Source: Haemaphysalis longicornis (lineage: Eukaryota; Arthropoda; Arachnida; Ixodida; Ixodidae). From it: DNA of 64,000 nucleotides. The notes below the pieces were generated by a model. It saw nothing but the letters and a program-made list of their open reading frames with translations. It was not told the DNA's origin and ran no database searches. The position numbers and the translations under genes are program-made. Within the stretch, counting starts at the first letter, position 1; every line of letters begins with the position of its first letter. The stretch covers positions 330,664,941 to 330,728,940 of the forward strand of contig CM023448.1 of NCBI GenBank assembly GCA_013339765.2, given 5' to 3'. Of this stretch, positions 1 through 10,749 are shown one piece after another.

Positions 1-1100
1 GGGAGAGGAGGGGGGGGGGGGGGGTGTCCTGCTTCGTCGTGTGCTCCTGGTGAAAGCTTGCGTGTGCGGCTGACGGCGTTTGGGATTTTATTTTGGACTT
101 GCCAGTTTGGGACGAAATATATAAGATACTCAATTGTTTGGGCCTTAATTGGTTATTTCTTTTGTTTTGGTTTTTAGAGCATTGAAATGTGGGCGATGGT
201 ACGCTCGAACACAGTCTTTATATTGATCCCAACAATGGTACGGTTAAAGCCCGCTAAAGCCCGCTAAAGCCCGCTATAACTTTCGTAAAAAAATAGCATA
301 AATAAAAGCATAAAAGCATAAAAGTCGGACTATTTTTTGGAAAATTCAAGGTTCGCAAAGGCAGGTTGCTTGCTCTACACACATCTCGTGGTGTGAAATA
401 CAAGATATTGCTTGCTCCACTCTTATGCAGATTCCTAGATTTTCAAGAAGGCGTGGTTGGAAATAACATCGAATTCCATTGCTCACATGGAGTCATTACC
501 AGACACAATGTGTTGGTCAGTACTCATTAGCACTACCTCAGTAATTTTGGGGTATCTTACGATGCTGTGAGGTTACAATGTTCAGTGAACCCGTAGATAA
601 CGTAATCCTATACTTTGGATAAGGGCAGAATAGCACACACTTGAACTTACAGGGAAAATCATGTTTGAGAAGTAGGACCATGAAACACAAGAAGCCGACA
701 CAGCGGGAAACACATATAGTGTCAATGGGGAAAAATATTTGTGAAAATGGCAAGACTCTACCTGCCGGTACGCGATAAAAGCTGTCTATCACATGAATTT
801 CCTCAATTTCGTAATGTAATGATAGTAGCAGTAGCATAGTCACAAATATATTGGAGATGGGGGGGGGGGGGGGTGCTGTTAGACGCCACTGGGGGGAAAT
901 AGGAGAGACTTAGCCGGACGCTCAAACAATTGATGTCATTCTGCTGCATGCATAACTTTCGAGGGGTGTTCTGACGCCAACCCCCCCCCCCCCCTTCCCC
1001 TCCACTGGCTGCGCTCCTGGACAGCAGGGTAGAAAACTAAAATTCCTCGGGGCACTTAAGTCTGCTTACGAGATTTGAAGGTTAACGCCTGGCGATACTT
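1..1100. other. Unassigned DNA with short simple repeats
   Basis: No gene is recognised here. The stretch opens with a long G run, then has a 10-base unit (taaagcccgc) repeated three times near 245-274 and ataaaagc-type repeats near 299-327. There is another G run near 860 and a C run near 981. The only ORFs are short and AT-rich and match nothing I know. The 5' edge of the LINE that follows lies somewhere between about 1030 and 1150 and cannot be fixed from sequence alone. Confidence 0.5.
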
Positions 1101-1149
1101 ATCGATGGCTTCCTTACTGCTACACCGGTTCTGTTTTTGAGGCGCCTAG

Positions 1150-1515
1150 ATGTTAAAAAAGATGAAGAATACGAACGGCTACGTGCTATCTGGTGCTATC
1201 CGTAGGCGCGCTGAGCGGAAGGCTCGCCGTACAAAAGAATTAGAGGATGTGAGGCAGGCTTGCAAAGCTCAAAGACTTGTGAGACGCTACTTGGAAAAGT
1301 TAAGTCGACAACGGTGGCGTGATTTCTGCACTAAATTAGACTTGCGCCAGCCTCTATCCTGGATATGGCGGGTAATAAACGGCGTGCGAAACGACAGCCA
1401 GCAGCTACATCCATTCAGGGCGCTGTCATTACACGAGGGCATTTCCCAAAAAGAAGCGGCTGAAGGGTATTGTAGGCTCCTGTCTACGATTTCTACGCCT
1501 CACGTGTCCCCTTAG
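1150..1515 (+). pseudogene. LINE ORF2 fragment, region before RT
   Basis: This 121-residue open frame corresponds to the linker between endonuclease and reverse transcriptase in RNase H-bearing LINEs. The recognisable signs are a basic segment (RRRAERKARRTKE near residue 18), the W-R-D-F-C and S-W-I-W-R-V blocks near residues 56-75, and HPFRAL followed by an E-A-A-E-G-Y segment near the end. The frame closes with a stop, and the RT continues immediately downstream in another frame. The ATG at 1150 is just the first in frame and not a natural start, since endonuclease coding sequence should lie upstream. Function is inferred from family resemblance only. Confidence 0.6.
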
Positions 1516-1549
1516 CGGGTTCCTGACGCAGCGCCACCAACCTCTCTGC

Positions 1550-2766
1550 CCGCCCTGGACCTTCTATTTTCGTTAGGCGAGCTGAACGCGGCCATCTCAA
1601 ACGTGAAGAAACGGTCTTCTCAAGGTTACGACGGCATAACATATAAGGCAATTTCCCCCCTCTCTCACACTCCCGCTTATGCCTTCTGAAGTATTACAAC
1701 TCAACATGGCTGCGTTGTAGTACTGTACCTGCAGAATGGAAAACAGCCAAAATTACAGCAATCCTAAAACCCGCGAAACAACCAACTCGATAGGACTCTT
1801 TTCGTCCCATAGCCCTACTTAGCTGTATCGGAAAAATCATGGAAAAAATGATCTTTAAAAGAATGACCTGGTACATCGAAAGCAGGACCTTTATCCGCCT
1901 GAAAAGATGGGCTTTCATGAAAACCTGTCTGCCATCGATAGCATCCTTGCTCTTGTGGCGTCACGAGAAGAAGAATTACACTGCAGCCACATAACAACAG
2001 TGGTCTTTTAGACATAAAGGCGGCATTTGATTCGGTTTTTGATACAGCCATGCTTGAGTCTTTTGCTGGTCTTGGTTTTTGTGGTAGGTTGTATGCATGG
2101 ATATCAAGCTACCTGGAACGATGAGAACTTTTTATGAGTACACCGGAAGGCCCTACATCCTGTCACATTATCGAGAAAGGAGTACCTCAAGGAGCGGTTT
2201 TGAGCCCTCTGCTGTTCAACATTAAGCTAATCAACTTAAAGCCTGCCGTTCCTCCTGGCGTGAAAGTAACAATTTACGCCGATGACATTTGCATTTGGAG
2301 TGCAGCAAGGTCCCGTCGCCATACACAAAAGAGGCTCCAGAAAGCTCTAAAAAATTTAACTGACTACCCTGCGCCCAAGGCTCTCCGTCTCTCGCCTGAA
2401 AAAAGCGTAGCCATGGCATTCACCCGCAAGCGGATGACTCAATTCCCTTTAATACTTGGGGTTCATCGCCTGCATTATGTGCGCACCCAAAGATACCTCG
2501 AAATAACTTTGGACAGGAACCTCTCGTGGGCCCCTGAGGTCCACAGACTACTTCCTCGAGTTTATGCAGTATCGCAAGTTATTGGGTACCTTGCCGGCAG
2601 TCGCTGGGGCAGTGACTGTCGATCGATGGTGCTGCTCTGCAAGGCTTATGTCGATGGCTTGCTACGTTACAGCCTTCCTGTTTTACAGCGGCTGTCAACT
2701 ACAAGGAAAAACCAGCTTGCCGCAGCAAGAAATAATTGTCTGCGCGCCTGTCTTGGCCTACCCTAA
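1550..2766 (+). pseudogene. LINE reverse transcriptase, frameshifted
   Basis: Reverse transcriptase blocks occur in the right order but in different frames. A fingers block (LNAAISNVKKRSSQGYDG) starts near 1577. An EWKTAKITAILKP block lies near 1735 and FRPIALLSCIGKIMEK near 1800. The first catalytic aspartate motif (DIKAAFDSVFDTAM) lies near 2010. The GVPQGAVLSPLLFN block and the YADD catalytic motif (IYADDICIWSAA) fall in the open frame 2134-2766, followed by the thumb. Stops and shifts between 1690 and 2130 disrupt the palm. The enzyme would copy element RNA at a nicked target, but this copy is dead. Confidence 0.85.
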
Positions 2767-3967
2767 GGGCACTTCGTGCACTCGTAGAGTTGCGGAGGCT
2801 GGTTGCTTGCCCTTAGATGTTCTTCGGCTGCAGGAAATAGTTCGAATATACCTGAGGCATCCGTCGCACTCAGAGACCAATTTCTTGACCCGTATTGTAC
2901 AGCGCAACGAAAATTCCAGCTTCGAAGAAACGGTAAACTCTATAAACATACCTGTACCCCCTCAAGCACGACAAACCATGCCGTCTGATTTCCCTCCCTG
3001 GACTCTCTCACCCCTGTGTATAAACATTAGCATACCTGGTCTCAACCCAAAGAAAACTCTTCCACAATTTTGCCTCCTACAACTCGCGCTTGCCCACATC
3101 AATGCCCGATATTCACATATAGACCACATTTTTACTGACGGCTCAACTACGCCTGATGGTAGTTCATCCGGCGTCTTCATTACGACAATCGGCAAAGCCT
3201 TGTCCTACCGCCTTGAACGAACAACCTCAGCCCCGTCTGCCGAGCTCCATGCACTTAAACAAGTCCTGCGCTACATTCTTCGTCAGCCACCAGCAGAATG
3301 GGCTATATTCACGGTCTCGAAGGTGGTGTCACAAACCTTACGGCGTGCCAGCTGCTTCAGCCTTCACGAGCACGTATCCCGTGACGTCACATACCTGCAC
3401 CATCTCGTCTATGTCGTCCTGCTCATTGCGGAATTCTTGGCAACGAGAAAGCGGATGAGGCAGCTAGCAGAGGCATACAGCTGCGAAATGTAAGAAAGAT
3501 TTTTCTTCACAAAGAACGAGGCCGCAGCACTAGCGAAGGAGCTTGCCTTAGAGGAACAAAACCGCCTCTGGCCTTTTCCTGAAACTGGGCACCCTTTCCT
3601 GCACGATATAGACTCTGGACTCAGAATGAGGCAACCAGAGTGGATTCCACGTAAGCTTGAAACTCTTTACCACCGGTTGCGTCTCAACGCAGCACTCAGG
3701 AACTCTTACGGCCGTTGCCTCGGTCAAACTGCAAATCCCAATTGTGACAATTGGTGATTGCTGGAAACAGTAGAGCACGTCCTTCTAGAGTGTACGGCAT
3801 ACATCCAGGAAAGAAATCACCTCGGACAAAAGATTGAGTGCCTCAACTACGGATCTATATCTTTGAAAGGTCTCCTTGGACCCTGGCCCTCTCCATCATC
3901 TCAGAGAAAAGTGTTGGTTGCCTTATTTGACTATTTACACGAAATCGGCGTCGCAGAGACAATCTAG
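2745..3967 (+). pseudogene. LINE RNase H and C-terminal region, broken
   Basis: The open frame that reaches 3493 carries an RNase H-like domain: the first catalytic Asp in FTDGST near 3136 and the Glu in SAELHAL near 3240. The third catalytic Asp appears replaced by Val (IFTVSK) near 3310, where the reading also shifts frame. The GNEKADEAA end of the domain is readable in another frame near 3440. The tail resumes in 3500-3967 with a basic block and ETVEHVLLEC, part of the Cys/His motif common at the end of these LINEs. An in-frame TGA lies just before that motif. RNase H would remove RNA from the RNA-DNA hybrid, but this copy is inactive. Confidence 0.8.
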
Positions 3968-4162
3968 AACTTTACCTGTGAAATCGTGTGGACTTTTACG
4001 TCACTACGCACAGCTTCATGTTCACTTTTTCTTTTAACCTCTCTTTTTTTCCCCTCTCTTCTGCCCTACTTCTTTTAGGGCCTTTACTTCCTTCTGCTAC
4101 ACGCAGAGAAGCAGGTAGGCGGGAACATTCTGGCAAACCTCTGCTTCCATCTAATAAAGAAC

Positions 4163-4183
4163 TGTCTCTATCTCTATCTCTCC
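4163..4183 (+). repeat. TCTCTA simple-repeat tail of the LINE
   Basis: A short run of TCTCTA/TCTATC units directly follows the AATAAAGA signal and ends the element. It fixes the LINE's 3' end and orientation. Confidence 0.8.
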
Positions 4184-4185
4184 TC

Positions 4186-7083
4186 GGTTTCGTTTCTTCG
4201 TCTTTTGGCGCCAGTTACTCGGATGGCAGACTGGCGACGCCAAAAGTCATGGTTCTCCAGAATCGGAGTTCTCCGCTGCTGTGGTGCAGCTGCGCTGCTC
4301 ACGCGTCGTCAAGTCCACCTGTCACACTATGTGATGCACTGGGCTAACTCTTGTTTCGCCGTTCGCAACATTCCGAGTCAGCGTGGTGGTACGCACTCGG
4401 CTTCTGCTATAGAGACCTGGGTTAAATTGCCATCCGAAAATGTCTTTTTTTTTTTTTTTACACTTCACAGCAACGGCCAACGGTTGCCCCTGACAACAGC
4501 AACAACGCCGGTTCCTTGCACAATGGGGCTCTTATGCCTTTCGCCGTAAAACAGAGCTTGTCTTTCTTGTTTGCGTTCTGAACAGGTTTTTTGAGAACAT
4601 AAGCGGTTCAAAAGGATTTGCAAAATTCGATTGGACACGTGCCTGTAGCCCCAGTCAAAAAAGAAAAAGGAAGCAAGGCCTGGTAATATTTTAACCAGAA
4701 CGTAATTACTGTATATCAGCACTGTCTGCCCTGCAGTAGTTGGGGGAAGCACATCACATTTCGCTGCTTTCTTGCTCTGGCTAGCGAGTCACGAACACCC
4801 ATAGTGTAGTTGCGCACTATGCGCTACTTAAGGTATGGCAGGGCGTGCGTTTAGGTACGCCGCACTGGTTTGTGGGTGTGGCCGCAAACGAGAGCCTCTC
4901 GAACTGAGTGGCGCAGCGTGCTAGCAGTCACCACGGTACGATGGCTTGATGTCCAGGGGTCCTAATCTCAACGCACTAAATTCACCGTGAACTGTGAATT
5001 CGACAGAAGTCTTTTCAGATTGGCTTTAAATTTCGGTCACGTGCTTCCGGTTTACAAAGCAGTTGTGTTTGCGTTCGTCCTATCGACGTTTCATGACGTT
5101 TACTAGCCCCGGTTTTAAAGTTTGCCTTATTTCTTTCTACTGAGAAGCGCTCCGCTGGGCGCTCTTCCCCTAGGGCTGCTACGAGAACAAAGCGATTGCG
5201 CGCAGGTTTGCTTCGGCTGCTCGCTCGGCGGCTACAACCTCATTTCAGCGGGGCCGTAATAGCCGCAATGTTCTCAATTGCGTTTTCGAAATCGCTAATC
5301 TTTTCTGGTCGTTTGCGCCATGTATGCACGTAATTCAGCTGTCATATTTTGTATCTTGCAGTCTTTTTATGTAGACTATACGGATATAGAGTTTCTAGGT
5401 GGTCAAAATTTTCAGTGCAGTTGGCCTTAATGGCACTGTGCTGACAGCCTGACAAGCCCACACGTTCACTTCCCGGTCGCGGAGGCCGTGTTTCTCATGC
5501 AGAAGAAAGAAATGCTCGGATCCTGATGTCACCACCTGAGAGAGGGGCAATTCCGAAAACCGATGCAGCCCCTGCCACACTAAGCTGCTCACCTCAGCAG
5601 GCGAAGCAGCTTCCAGCCGGGCTTTCTGCAGTTGCAGGGTGTCATGTACTAATTGCTCGTAAAACCCGCATTGGCTCAATGGAGATCTTCGAGTTCTTCT
5701 GCGCTGTTTTTCAAATGAGGGTGCTTCACTACGGCGCGTTGAGAGGGTGTTTCTGCAGCCCGACGCCTGCTCCACGTCACTTCTTCGGGATGTCTGTCAG
5801 CTGGTGTCTTGGCAGCTATTTTTGCATACACCCGGCAACCGAGCGGCGCCTTCAACGGGTCTTTTGGCAGGCACGCCTCCGATGTGTTCCAAGCTGGCGA
5901 CGCCGTCTACGCTCCGGCGTAACCCCCTCAGACTACGACACGTCAGGGGAGAGCGACGAAGCGCAGTAGAGGCTTTCCTGCTGTGCCACCTGTGCTGCGC
6001 GTGGCTACCTTCACCGAGAAGGCGCCGACTTCCCCCCTGGCGACGAATCCAGAAATATAGCCTCGAGAGGCGCGTCTAGATGTGTAGAATGGCTTCCGAA
6101 GTTATGACGAATTAAGAACGCCTGTGTGTAGGATATCCTCGCGCATGCGGGTGTACGAACGCCGAGTGCTATAAATTATTCCGCAGCCCACGCGCAGGTT
6201 CAGCCTGTTATGCTACGTTTAAGTATTTAGCGATGAGTTATGCGAATACTCATTTGATTAGGCATGATCCTTGCACAGCTGCGTACCAAAATCGTTACTG
6301 GCCCACCTTTGCCCGACAGAATCCTTACTCTTGACAAGCGAAGCATTTTAGAATACGACGCTTATCTGGTTCATGCAATTCTCCGCAGGCATCCACGCGG
6401 CTTCGATGCTTCGATCCCGTTTAACTTTCCATGTGCCTGTTGGATACCACATTACTCAACGTTGACTACCCCTAGGCCACAACAGAAAGAAAACAAAATT
6501 GCGTTAATTTCAGGCACGGTGAAGTTTATAATTGTTCGATGTGCTAAGAAAATCTTATGAGCTGATTAAAGAGCCGAGGGTTCCGAGCAATGCGGCCGCT
6601 TTTAGGCGCTTATTTGGGCGGCGTTGATCACCTTTGTTCCTGATTGGATCCGTTTATACACCGTCTTTGTTGCGGCCGGCGCAGTGTACTGCCTCGCTGG
6701 AGTGCACATGAAAAGGACACTGTTGATCAATGGACGCACGTTCGAAAAACGGGCCGGGGAGTCGCTTTCTTTGCGCACTTGGTGGGGAAACCAAAACCAT
6801 GTGGTGCGGTGTTTTCGCGATGTCCCGGTTTGTATGAGTGGATCGAAAGTGCCGATAAGCTTGGGAACTGATCCAGAAGGCGTTGCGGTCGGGTGAGCAG
6901 CTTTCGTCCATCCTAATATCGATTGTGAAATCACAGCACCGTAAAAGACAGCCACACAATGCGGGCCGTGGCCCGCTGCAAGTATTGACCAAAAGGCTCC
7001 CTCCCCGGGGCACTAATGGTATACGGTTGTTAGCTATACCCGCACGAAGCGCGGGTTACGAAGTAGCGCAGAGGGAAAGGAAT
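4186..7083. other. Unassigned DNA, no recognised gene
   Basis: About 2.9 kb without a feature I can name. A T run lies at about 4444-4459. ORFs up to 147 codons occur between 5395 and 6079 and again between 6600 and 7010, on both strands and overlapping one another. None shows a domain I recognise. The minus-strand 126-codon frame at 5395-5775 has balanced composition and could be an exon or a relic, but nothing in the sequence proves it. No tRNA or tandem repeat was seen. Confidence 0.4.
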
Positions 7084-7185
7084 AACAAGACAGACAGGCA
7101 GACGGACAGGCCGGCAGGCAGACAGACAGGCAGACTGGATGCATGGATGGACTTGATGGATGGATGGACCGATGGTCGGATAAAT
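7084..7185. repeat. Degenerate CAGA/CAGG then TGGA microsatellite
   Basis: Imperfect GACAGGCA-type units (7084-7136) pass into TGGATGGA-type units (7136-7175). The array is decayed and contains interruptions. Confidence 0.8.
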
Positions 7186-7854
7186 TTAAGGATCACGTTT
7201 TTTTATTAAATCTTGTAGAGTTCCAAATTCGTTATTGAGTTTTCCTGTTTTGTTGAACAATGCGCACCAAGCCTGCCGAACATTTGTGAGCACGAACAGC
7301 TCAGGAATCCTTTTGAATTGTTGTGTTTTTGTGTCTCTGCATTTATCTGGGAGCAAAGCAATGTAGCATTCGCTCCGAATGCGATTCCAGCCAGTAAGCC
7401 ACCATTCGCACAAGCCACCTCCCAGATACGGCTAACTAAACGTCGCGCTATTTTCTTAAGCGAAGATTACTACTCCAGGTACAAACCTGGAAAACGCGTG
7501 GTAGCGTTCCTCTGACCTTCAACAAAGCGCCTCGAGCACTCAAGGTCAAGCAAGCATGTGTGCGCTCCTCCGCGCCGACGGAAGCGCTACCGACCCCGCT
7601 TCGGATGCCTTCTTCAGTGAAAACGTCTAATTGCTCGTTAATTTTAAGGGGATGGTTTCGAAGAGGGGGATAGAGAGAAAGAATCATGCGCCCGCCACCG
7701 GAAAGTGGTACATGGCCCTGCATGCACCACACTTCTGCGCGCCCGCCCCTACAGCCGCACTACGCCGAGCAGCGCCTGTGTTTCGTCTTGCTGTGCAATT
7801 GTGCGCGCGTTCAATGCGCGCCGTAGTCTGAAAACCGAGCTTTCGCTCGACAAA
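7186..7854. other. Unassigned DNA
   Basis: No recognised gene or repeat. Short ORFs on both strands look like chance frames. The segment ends at the foldback element that follows. Confidence 0.4.
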
Positions 7855-8106
7855 AGCCCGTTCTACAAGGGGTGAATTTCGCCTGCGAATTCGCAGCTGC
7901 GGCACCGCTCGTGCGGCAAAACGATCTATTTTCCCTATTTTCCCTATTTTCACTGCTGCGGCAAATTGCCAAATGTCAAGCAGCGCTCGCAGGAGACGTT
8001 CGACTGCTGCAAACATTTCCACAGCAACGAGAATAGACCGTTTCGCCGCACGAGTGGCGCCGCAGCTGCGAATTCGCAGGCAAGATTCGCACCACTTATG
8101 GGCTGA
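7855..8106. mobile_element. Foldback (long inverted repeat) MITE-like element
   Basis: The left arm, about 7855-7932, matches the reverse complement of the right arm, about 8030-8106. The shared core includes CCTGCGAATTCGCAGCTGCG and a CTCGTGCGGC block. The arms agree over roughly 75 bases with scattered mismatches and enclose about 100 bases. The middle has weaker further pairing (AAATGTCAAGCAGC against CTGCTGCAAACATTT). There is no coding capacity. It looks like a small non-autonomous foldback or MITE element, though I could not define a target-site duplication. Confidence 0.7.
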
Positions 8107-8609
8107 ACTCGGATTAACCGGCAAAATTTATGGCTGCGGTTGCATGCACGTATCGTGTGCGAGAGTCAAAACTCTTTTCTCAGGGGCGACCGCCGTTCAC
8201 GCTCGAGAGAAACAAAACTTCCTCATACATTTCGCCTAAACTGCGTGTCACCTCTGAGCAAAGCCTAGTAAAGCTTTGCTGGTCATCCACCATCACAGAG
8301 TGGAATAACTCCGAATTTTTGTAGCCTGAGCTACACTGGACGAGGTTGAGCAGTTTCGCGTGGCTCCTGGAGAGCCGTGCTGCGCTTGCGCGAGAAGCAG
8401 TGACGTCACACGTCGCACCGAACGTTACTCGCTGCCCGGCGTCTCTCACACACACCACGCGCCCAGCGTCATCGCCGACCTCCATTCCTCACGTGGCGGC
8501 CCGGTACACTTGATGATCACGCGAGGGGTGGCCGGTGTGGAACCGATGGCTCGTGCGTCGCAGCAACACCGGCGTGCGCCTGTGGAACCAGCTTAGTTCT
8601 GGGCCGATT
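8107..8609. other. Unassigned DNA
   Basis: No feature recognised. Short ORFs on both strands overlap and look like chance frames. A TGACGTCA sequence is present near 8401, but such an 8-mer alone is not evidence of a promoter. Confidence 0.4.
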
Positions 8610-8673
8610 GGTGACGCTGCGCCGGAGCCGCTTGATAAATATATTTATCAAGCGGCTGCGGCGCAGCGTCACC
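8610..8673. repeat. 64-bp near-perfect palindrome
   Basis: Arms 8610-8640 and 8643-8673 are reverse complements with one mismatch (GGAGCC against GCAGCC), around a two-base centre. The arm begins GGTGACGCTGCGCCG and ends in an AT-rich CTTGATAAAT. As RNA or single-stranded DNA it would form a 31-bp hairpin. It may be a tiny foldback element or a replication-derived inversion. Confidence 0.9.
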
Positions 8674-9710
8674 ATGTGTCACATACTGCGTATACCGTGT
8701 ATGCGCCATTGAAACAGCAGTAAGCATAATAATCAAGCTAATCCTAGACAACCAGGAAAGCTAAGAATAACCAGCTGAACCTTAGCTTACGCCACGTGTA
8801 TCTGGCATAGCCGACCTAAGGCACTGCTAATTTTTTTTCTTAAGTTTCCTTTTTTGTTCAAATCGCAATCCACTCTGTAGAATCGCTTGTACCGTTTGAC
8901 ATTAAACAGCGATAGTTAAGCCTACCTATCGGTGCGTGATCTTTATACATCAGCAGGAGGCTTCTTTCGTCAGACTTCTTTCGTCAGTTTGCTTTTCATA
9001 AGAAACCCTAACACCTCATTCGGCACCTATATACATTTAAATTTTCTTCTTTTTCCCGCAGACAGTGGAATAATGGAATTTCCGAAAAACAGCTATGGCG
9101 TTTTCCTTGCTAAGTGTATTGTTGTTGGTCTGCAAACCTGTTCTTGTGGGCCGAATTCAATCTCTTCTCTTTTTTTTTCTATTTTCTCTGATTTGAGTGT
9201 CTGAGCACCTTCTGTTAGTATCGTTCCCACATGCTCGTACCTCTGATGGTCCGCAATATGAAATAAATGAAATAAATTAGATGACATGAAATAAAGCAGC
9301 CTCATAAATGATACCTATAAATTTGTATTTTCGCCTATATTACTTTGTTCGCAGTCACCTGCTGCAACGTGTATACATTGTGGGGTTATAGAGGGGTTAA
9401 AGTAGATTGGTTTACTTTTCCCTGCAATAGCAAAACCGGCGACGAGAGAGACTAATCCGTCTTCGTCTTCTCGTTTCGCCCAGCTAGCAAGCTATCTGCC
9501 CCCACCCCGCGGCTGCGCGCTGTACCGCGCCAGCCGCGGCGGGCCGTGGCTCGACGGAACAAAGGAAGCGACAAGTGTTTTCGCTCATTGACATTTATTA
9601 CAGGATAATAAACATTCAAAGAGCATGCAGGCTAGCTAATTGACGGCGAGGATCTAGTTCCTCGCCCGGGCAATTTAAGGGAATCGAGAGGTTCTACTCA
9701 CCGCGACAAC
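8674..9710. other. Unassigned DNA with GC-rich hairpin
   Basis: No gene recognised. A GC-rich stretch near 9504-9545 can form a hairpin between CCGCGGCTG and CAGCCGCGG. On the minus strand, TTATTATCCTGTAATAAA lies near 9590-9615 and could supply a polyadenylation signal. If it belongs with the GC-rich minus-strand segment to the right, this could be the end of an LTR or gene, but I cannot show it. Confidence 0.35.
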
Positions 9711-9734
9711 AGTCATCTCCGGGGGGCGCCTCAG

Positions 9735-9775
9735 CGCGCTCACGTTTGCCTCGCTGGGACGCCGATGGCAGCCAT
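9735..9775 (-). other. Possible minus-strand first exon with donor site
   Basis: On the minus strand an ATG at 9775 in a good context (GCGACAATGG) opens a short frame reading MAAIGVPARQT. It is followed directly by GTGAGC, a splice-donor-like sequence. Upstream on that strand the DNA is GC-rich. This could be the start of a host or LTR-element transcript. In the second copy of the duplication the donor reads GCGAGC. The evidence is weak, since short ATG plus GTGAGC combinations occur by chance. Confidence 0.15.
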
Positions 9776-10749
9776 TGTCGCCCTCCTTTTTTCCCGATCC
9801 TCGAAGGAAGGAGGTCGCCAGGCGCGTCCTGACGCCTCGCTTCCCAAGCTCCGACTTGCCCCCCGCAGCTCGCATCCCGCGCGCGCACTCGCCGGCTTAA
9901 AGACACTCCTACGGCGAGGAGGTAGATCCCCCTCGCCGACGTCTTGCCGAGCAAGTTCCCGTGAGGAGCAAGCGGCGTGGCGAAGCCGAACCAAAGGGAA
10001 CGCGCTAAGGTCGCGTTCCCACAACATAAGCAAAATTTTGTTAAAAGCAAGTTTTACTAAACGCTAAGCCACTGCATTGATCCCTCTATCACGGGAGGGC
10101 ATTTCAGGATATATGTCACCTATCTGTCCATCGCTGTAAATATGTCTCCCTTCCGTCTGAAACCTGGCATTGTGCTTTCCGCTGCAATGCCGAATCTAAT
10201 TACATATTATAGGATTACATTTGGAAGGGCATCGGTATCACATACTGGAAGGGTACCTTCACGCGTGAAGCACGATATGAAACTGTTCTTATTTGTCGAG
10301 AGCAGTACACCCGCTCCGTAGAATCTCCGAAAACCAATTAACCAAAATGACGCAAAAGGCAGAAAGGATGGCGCTCGGGCGACAGGACAGTGCGGGCCAG
10401 CCTGCCTTTCCGAATGTGTAATCGACATTTTAGCTGTTGTTTCTTTAGATATGAAAGGCATAGTGCCTGCAAAATTGAAATATACAGTTTCTTGAAAAAA
10501 ATCGCGCCAATCCACCCCGTGAATGTGGTTGGAAAGCAAAGCTGTAAACGGCACCCATAACGATTACCTATGCAACGTCACATAAATTCACTCACATCGC
10601 TCTACAAATAGTAAAACCAGAGAAAAGTGAAATGCACTTAACCACATGATTTATTACTTCAAAGTGATATTCTTTGTAAGGTTAAATCATTGCATGTGCA
10701 TGAACGTGTTTGGTTGAGTTGTATTGGTGTAGCAAAAGAGTGGAAACTT

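Larger units (their letters stand above)
1100..4185 (+). mobile_element. 5'-truncated RNase H LINE (I-like group), decayed
   Basis: This is a non-LTR retrotransposon copy about 3.1 kb long. In order it holds a pre-RT segment, reverse transcriptase fingers and palm, thumb, an RNase H domain, a C-terminal cysteine/histidine region and a 3' UTR. The endonuclease and ORF1 are missing, so the copy is 5'-truncated, as is usual for target-primed reverse transcription. The 3' end has AATAAAGA at about 4152 followed by a short TCTCTA repeat tail. Frameshifts and stop codons split the coding region into at least five pieces, so it cannot move by itself. I see no convincing target-site duplication. The RNase H domain places it in the I/R1/Tad/LOA assemblage; the exact clade is not assigned. 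Confidence 0.85.

Noticed and set aside
5395..5775. Minus-strand 126-codon ORF with balanced composition
   Set aside because: No recognisable domain, no splice or promoter context that I can support, and overlapping plus-strand ORFs of similar length.
6602..7013. Overlapping ORFs of 75-119 codons on both strands
   Set aside because: Several frames are open at once in GC-balanced DNA, and none has a known motif; likely chance.
8401..8410. TGACGTCA as a CRE-type regulatory site
   Set aside because: An 8-mer occurs by chance, and similar sequences lie inside repeats near 19379 and 22650; no gene is adjacent.
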